From contig JBKBLE010000030.1 of the NCBI GenBank assembly GCA_046296655.1, positions 1 through 26,210 on the forward strand: DNA of 26,210 nt, given 5' to 3'. This DNA is from Cloacibacterium sp046296655. GTDB lineage: Bacteria; Bacteroidota; Bacteroidia; Flavobacteriales; Weeksellaceae. The translations under genes and the position numbers were made by a program. The notes under the pieces were generated by a model, which saw only the letters and a list, made by a program, of their open reading frames with translations, made no database searches and was not told the origin of the DNA. This document shows positions 22,943 through 26,210 of the stretch, piece by piece. How positions within the stretch are numbered: the stretch's first letter is position 1; the number at the start of each line of letters is the position of its first letter.

Positions 22943-24463
22943 ATGGAAAGAGAATTTTACTACTTAGACGAAAAGGAACAAAAAGGACCTTTTAGCATTG
23001 ACCAACTTAAAACAGTTGGCTTAAAACCTGATACGTTAGTATGGACTGACGGGTTTGAAAATTGGAAACCTGTAAAAGATGTTGAAGAACTTAAGGGGTT
23101 ACTCAAAAAAACACCACCACCACCACCAATTATTGATAACTCACCAAATTCAACAATTCAGCCATCTCAAGATAACCAAGAAGATAGGAAGGTTTTAGTT
23201 GAAGACAGTAATGTGAAATTTTGGGCTTCATTTAAAATATATGGAACAGCGTTTTTGTTAATCGGACTTGTTACATTATTAGCTTATTCCATTTCAAACA
23301 ATAAAAAACAAAAATTAAAAAAAGAAATTTATGCAAAAGTAGACAACATACTTGGCGGAAAAACTGTCGTTCTTGACGGGATAGAAACATTAACACAAGG
23401 AGAACTGAAAGAAACAGGTTATCCGAAATCCAAAAATAAGAATAGCGATGACCTATCGTATTTATTTCAAGATTGGTGGGAAAGAGAAAAGTTATACACC
23501 ATTTATGAAGCAACAAGCGGTGGATTTACTATAAAGCAACTCACAAAACAAAATGATGATGGTTTTGATGTAGAAACAATTTATTCTGGAGATATGGGGT
23601 ATAAAAAACCATCAAGGAGTTATGTAGAGCCTCAATATATGGACGATGGTTGGGGCGGACGATTCAAAATTAGTGGTGGTTATTATTCAAATAATTATAG
23701 ATTGTCTGTAAGACAGTGCTACACAGAAGCTTTTGAATATTTTACAAAAGATGATAGACATTCACCTGGAGCATATACACCCGGGAAATACATTGATATT
23801 TCAAATTTCTCGGATATTAGAAATGAATATTTCTATATGGACAATACAACCCCAAGACAATATTCATCATCAGGAATTTTTTCATCTTCTTGGGAAAGTT
23901 CAGGTGACCACGGAGCAAATATAAATACAGAAGATTGGGCTGTTTATTACAAAACCTACGGTAAGCACTACGAGATTACTGAGAATGAAACAGCAATAAG
24001 AAAAGACCTTTTTACTTATTTAGGAATTACAGTAGGTACAACAATTTTATTATTATTAATTCTACTATTTGCCAAACCAAAGTATTTTAGAAATCTAAAC
24101 TTATTTGGTAAGCGTTGGAAAAATACTTCATATCAAGAGCAGATATTTTTCTTTGAACATTCATTTTTCGGCAAACATACTTTTGTTGAAATCATCAATG
24201 ATAAAGTTTCAAAAGGTATCATAAAATTTACGGATAAGGGTAACACGATTAATCTCTCTTATCCTAACAAAGAACTTTTTTACAAAATTGAAAAAATCAA
24301 CCAAGATGACTTAGTTCTAATTTCAACAAAAGATAAAAGCAATATTGCTTTTAAACGAGTTGGAGCAAAAGAAACAGAAGAGACAAAAAAGGAAGAAGCA
24401 ACCACACAAACAGATGAAACTATCAAAAACGAAGAATTAGGAAATGAAGAAACCAATCAGTAA
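22943..24463 (+). CDS. GYF_2-domain membrane protein, unknown function
   Basis: The protein has 506 residues. The N-terminal 55 form a GYF_2 (DUF4339-like) domain: EFYYLDEKEQKGPFSIDQLK, then TLVWTDGFENWKPV. A Pro-rich linker (residues 57-63) follows, then a membrane helix (about 99-117), a large region rich in Tyr, Gly and Ser (about 120-355), a second membrane helix (about 359-377), and a charged C-terminal domain ending in a Glu/Thr/Lys tail. The two helices suggest that both ends are cytoplasmic and the middle part is outside or periplasmic. GYF_2 domains are thought to bind Pro-rich peptides; the partner is unknown. It starts 35 nt after the cassette boundary and overlaps the next gene by 20 nt. 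I cannot assign a function. Confidence 0.85.
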   Translation: MEREFYYLDEKEQKGPFSIDQLKTVGLKPDTLVWTDGFENWKPVKDVEELKGLLKKTPPPPPIIDNSPNSTIQPSQDNQEDRKVLVEDSNVKFWASFKIYGTAFLLIGLVTLLAYSISNNKKQKLKKEIYAKVDNILGGKTVVLDGIETLTQGELKETGYPKSKNKNSDDLSYLFQDWWEREKLYTIYEATSGGFTIKQLTKQNDDGFDVETIYSGDMGYKKPSRSYVEPQYMDDGWGGRFKISGGYYSNNYRLSVRQCYTEAFEYFTKDDRHSPGAYTPGKYIDISNFSDIRNEYFYMDNTTPRQYSSSGIFSSSWESSGDHGANINTEDWAVYYKTYGKHYEITENETAIRKDLFTYLGITVGTTILLLLILLFAKPKYFRNLNLFGKRWKNTSYQEQIFFFEHSFFGKHTFVEIINDKVSKGIIKFTDKGNTINLSYPNKELFYKIEKINQDDLVLISTKDKSNIAFKRVGAKETEETKKEEATTQTDETIKNEELGNEETNQ

Positions 24464-25163
24464 TGTATTTCTAACATACGCATCAGATATTTTAGCGGAC
24501 ACTAATTCGGGACTTACTTCAACTGAAATAGGTAAATACTTTTCTGCAAAAAGTTTGGACTATAATGTTGACATTCCCTTTCACAAACCACCATTTAGTG
24601 ATGTTCCCAATAAAAGAACAGCATTTCTTGAAAACTTAAAACGTTTTAACGCTGACCAACAATTTGAAATTATTAATGAAACAATTCAAAAACTTGAACA
24701 TCTTGACAGTGTAAAAGATTTGAGAAACAAATTATATTCTCAATATCCTGAGTATATCCCAAGCGGACAAAATATTTTGACAACAGAACTTGTTAAAGAA
24801 ACTCAACATTGGCTTTCGGCTCATAAGAAACCTTTTGAACTTTATAACTCCGCATTAGACAAGCTAAATAAAAATGTTTATCAAAGAAATTTGATAGATG
24901 ATTTAAGACTTTCTTTAGAGTTACTATTAAAAGAAATCCTTAACAATGACAAGCCTTTGGAGAAACAAATTGCAGACGTGGGACAATTTCAACAAGCTAA
25001 AGGAATAAGCCCTGAAACGACCAATATGTTCAATACACTCTTGGACTATTACGGTAAATATCAAAATAAATACGCTAAACACGATGACAATGTAAACGAA
25101 AAGGAAATTGAATTTATAATTGACCTGACTTCGACATTTATGAAATTCATAACCAAAAAATGA
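24444..25163 (+). CDS. AbiJ/HEPN-like protein, putative abortive-infection factor
   Basis: The protein has 239 residues, soluble and mostly helical. The N-terminal part has DILADTNSGLTSTEIGKYF, resembling N-terminal domains of AbiJ-type proteins that precede HEPN RNases. The C-terminal part (about 150-239: LRLSLELLLKEIL, NMFNTLLDYYGKYQNKYAKHDD, FIIDLTSTFMKFI) resembles HEPN-type four-helix domains. The KxxKH stretch is where a HEPN Rx4-6H-type motif might be expected, but the arginine is absent, so RNase activity is uncertain. A 20-nt overlap with the GYF gene implies coupling, and together they form cassette 2. Family recognition is from sequence pattern only. Confidence 0.6.
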   Translation: MKKPISNVFLTYASDILADTNSGLTSTEIGKYFSAKSLDYNVDIPFHKPPFSDVPNKRTAFLENLKRFNADQQFEIINETIQKLEHLDSVKDLRNKLYSQYPEYIPSGQNILTTELVKETQHWLSAHKKPFELYNSALDKLNKNVYQRNLIDDLRLSLELLLKEILNNDKPLEKQIADVGQFQQAKGISPETTNMFNTLLDYYGKYQNKYAKHDDNVNEKEIEFIIDLTSTFMKFITKK

Positions 25164-25193
25164 CAACAAAGCAATTGAATGACCAAGAAAAAC

Positions 25194-25331
25194 GGCTGGT
25201 AACAGCACCTACCCAAAAGTGGCGGTTCAGTGGTTAAATCAAGCTTTGTGCTTCTATAAAAGTTTGTGCTTGGTTGACAGTGAATCGCTTCGAAATCGCC
25301 ACCTTCGGGTAGCTGCAAAACGTTAGCGGTC
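25194..25331 (+). repeat. Cassette-junction palindrome 2 (attC-like, non-canonical)
   Basis: The left arm is GGCTGGTAAC, then A, then GCACCTACCCAAAAGTGGCG. The right arm is CGCCACCTTCGGGTAGCTGC, then AAAAC, then GTTAGCGGTC. The architecture and the 1-nt/5-nt asymmetry match palindrome 1. The loop motif at 25247-25270 (TGTGCTTC-TAT-AAG...TGTGCT) matches the loop of palindrome 1. The two outer boxes of this site do not match each other well; each matches a box at the far end of its own cassette. Confidence 0.75.
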
Positions 25332-25384
25332 AGTTTAGGACGACACAAAAAAATGAGCAGACAGAAACAATTGGACAATAAAAA

Positions 25385-26107
25385 ATGGCAGAATTTTTAA
25401 CGACAAACGGAACATCTTACAATATTGAGAATATAATTATTGACGCTAAGTCAAAACTTATTCTTGTTTCACCATATCTGCAAATCTCAAAAACATTTTA
25501 CGAACGACTAAAAGATGCTTCCAATAAAAATGTTTCAATAAAAATTATCTACGGTAAAGATGAACTAAAACCAAACGAAAGAAACTCACTTGCTGAACTG
25601 AAAAATGTAGAACTTTATTTTTTTGAAAACCTACACGCAAAGTGTTATTTCAACGAAACGAAAATGGTTATTACATCAATGAATATGTATGAGTTCTCGG
25701 AGAAAAATAATCGTGAAATGGGTGTTCTCATTGACCGTAATACAGACAAAGACCTATTTGACAAAGCGGTTGCAGAAACACTTTCTATTATTCAATCAGC
25801 CGAACAAACTGCATTACGTAAAACAGACAGACCAATTTTTGTTGACAAAAAACAAGCTAACAACAAGCAGACAAATTATAGAAAAATAATTAGAGGTTAT
25901 TGTATACGTTGTGAAACTCGAATTGACTACAACCCAACAAGACCTTATTGTGGTGACTGTTTTTCTATTTGGGCTCAATTTGAAAATCCAGACTACCAAG
26001 AGAACGTTTGTCATAGATGTGGTGAATACGAAATGACAAGTATGAATAAACCACAATGTTATTACTGTTATACAGAACATCAACAAGAATTGAGACGAAC
26101 AATGTAA
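25385..26107 (+). CDS. PLD-like domain protein with C-terminal CxxC zinc fingers
   Basis: The protein has 240 residues. The N-terminal part (about 10-140) looks like a single phospholipase D-superfamily domain: LILVSPYLQ, then LHAKCYFNETKMVITSMN, with H84 and K86 of a degenerate HxK and N100 downstream. The usual Asp of HxKx4D is not conserved, so catalysis is uncertain; one domain per chain implies a dimer. The C-terminal part has four CxxC knuckles (C173/C176, C189/C192, C209/C212, C225/C228), enough for two zinc sites, likely binding nucleic acid. It is the only gene of cassette 3, starting 63 nt after the boundary. PLD-fold proteins occur in several defence systems, but the role here is unproven. 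Confidence 0.82.
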   Translation: MAEFLTTNGTSYNIENIIIDAKSKLILVSPYLQISKTFYERLKDASNKNVSIKIIYGKDELKPNERNSLAELKNVELYFFENLHAKCYFNETKMVITSMNMYEFSEKNNREMGVLIDRNTDKDLFDKAVAETLSIIQSAEQTALRKTDRPIFVDKKQANNKQTNYRKIIRGYCIRCETRIDYNPTRPYCGDCFSIWAQFENPDYQENVCHRCGEYEMTSMNKPQCYYCYTEHQQELRRTM

Positions 26108-26120
26108 TAGATAAAAAACC

Positions 26121-26210
26121 GAACCGCTAACACGGGTAGCTGTTGCACAACTCTCTTTTTTTAGAAAATAGTTTTCAAAAACATAAAATTTTGACCTCTT
26201 TAGAAGCAAT
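26121..26210 (+). repeat. Left arm of cassette-junction palindrome 3 (cut by window end)
   Basis: ACCGCTAAC (26123-26131), then ACGGGTAGCTGTTGCACAAC. ACCGCTAAC is the exact reverse complement of GTTAGCGGT at 25322-25330, the left boundary of the same cassette. TAACA after the box is shared with palindromes 1 and 2. The right arm lies beyond the window. Confidence 0.6.

Noticed and set aside
22772..25331. Classical integron attC sites
   Set aside because: Boxes GTTACCA and GTTAGCG do not fit GTTRRRY beyond GTTA, and no IntI-type integrase lies in the window. Kept only as an integron-like system.

Overview
The window looks like chromosome from a Bacteroidota (Flavobacteriia) bacterium, probably of the Weeksellaceae type (Chryseobacterium/Cloacibacterium-like). 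This rests on the low GC of the host genes, on -7 promoter elements of the TAnnTTTG type, on the lack of strong Shine-Dalgarno sequences, and on the gene set (S46 dipeptidyl peptidase, long M16 peptidase, lipoprotein amidase). The species assignment is inference.

Layout. 71-2548 (-): a single-chain type IIG-like restriction/methylation enzyme whose C-terminus stops abruptly. 2549-3113: dispersed palindromic repeats. 3114-5120 (+): ligA, NAD-dependent DNA ligase. 5098-5745: a 223-bp tandem repeat in about 2.9 copies that carries the last codons of ligA. 5887-6309 and 6392-6868 (-): two related small genes of unknown function, the first broken by an in-frame stop. 7015-9153 (+): S46 peptidase with the DPP11-type specificity arginine. 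9359-13249 (-): M16 metallopeptidase and a lipoprotein N-acetylmuramoyl-L-alanine amidase, 18 bp apart. 13309-13767 (+): a tRNA transcription unit (Ser-GCT, Pro-TGG, a degenerate tRNA-like stretch, Arg-TCT) with a strong promoter and a terminator. 13768-14705: 0.9 kb without a convincing gene but rich in repeats and signals.

14374 to the right edge reads as an array of gene cassettes. A promoter (14340-14370) fires directly into a GTTACCAGC boundary at 14374. Cassette 1 (14374-22898) is a type I restriction-modification operon, hsdM-hsdS-hsdR plus a YgjP/DUF45 metallopeptidase. Cassette 2 (22899-25321) encodes a GYF-domain membrane protein and an AbiJ/HEPN-like protein. Cassette 3 (25322-26130) encodes a PLD-like protein with a four-CxxC zinc-finger tail. 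Cassettes are separated by 136-138-bp imperfect palindromes with a shared architecture and a conserved loop. The terminal box of each palindrome's left arm is the exact reverse complement of the left boundary of its own cassette, not of the next one. That is the signature of elements that circularise and reinsert by site-specific recombination, as integron cassettes do. The boxes do not fit the integron consensus beyond GTTA, there is no integrase in the window, and an 8.5-kb four-gene cassette would be very large. This is the most interesting content of the window.

The genes right of 14374 are accessory and look defence-related (type I R-M; likely abortive infection; PLD-fold protein). Those between ligA and the tRNAs are ordinary chromosomal genes.
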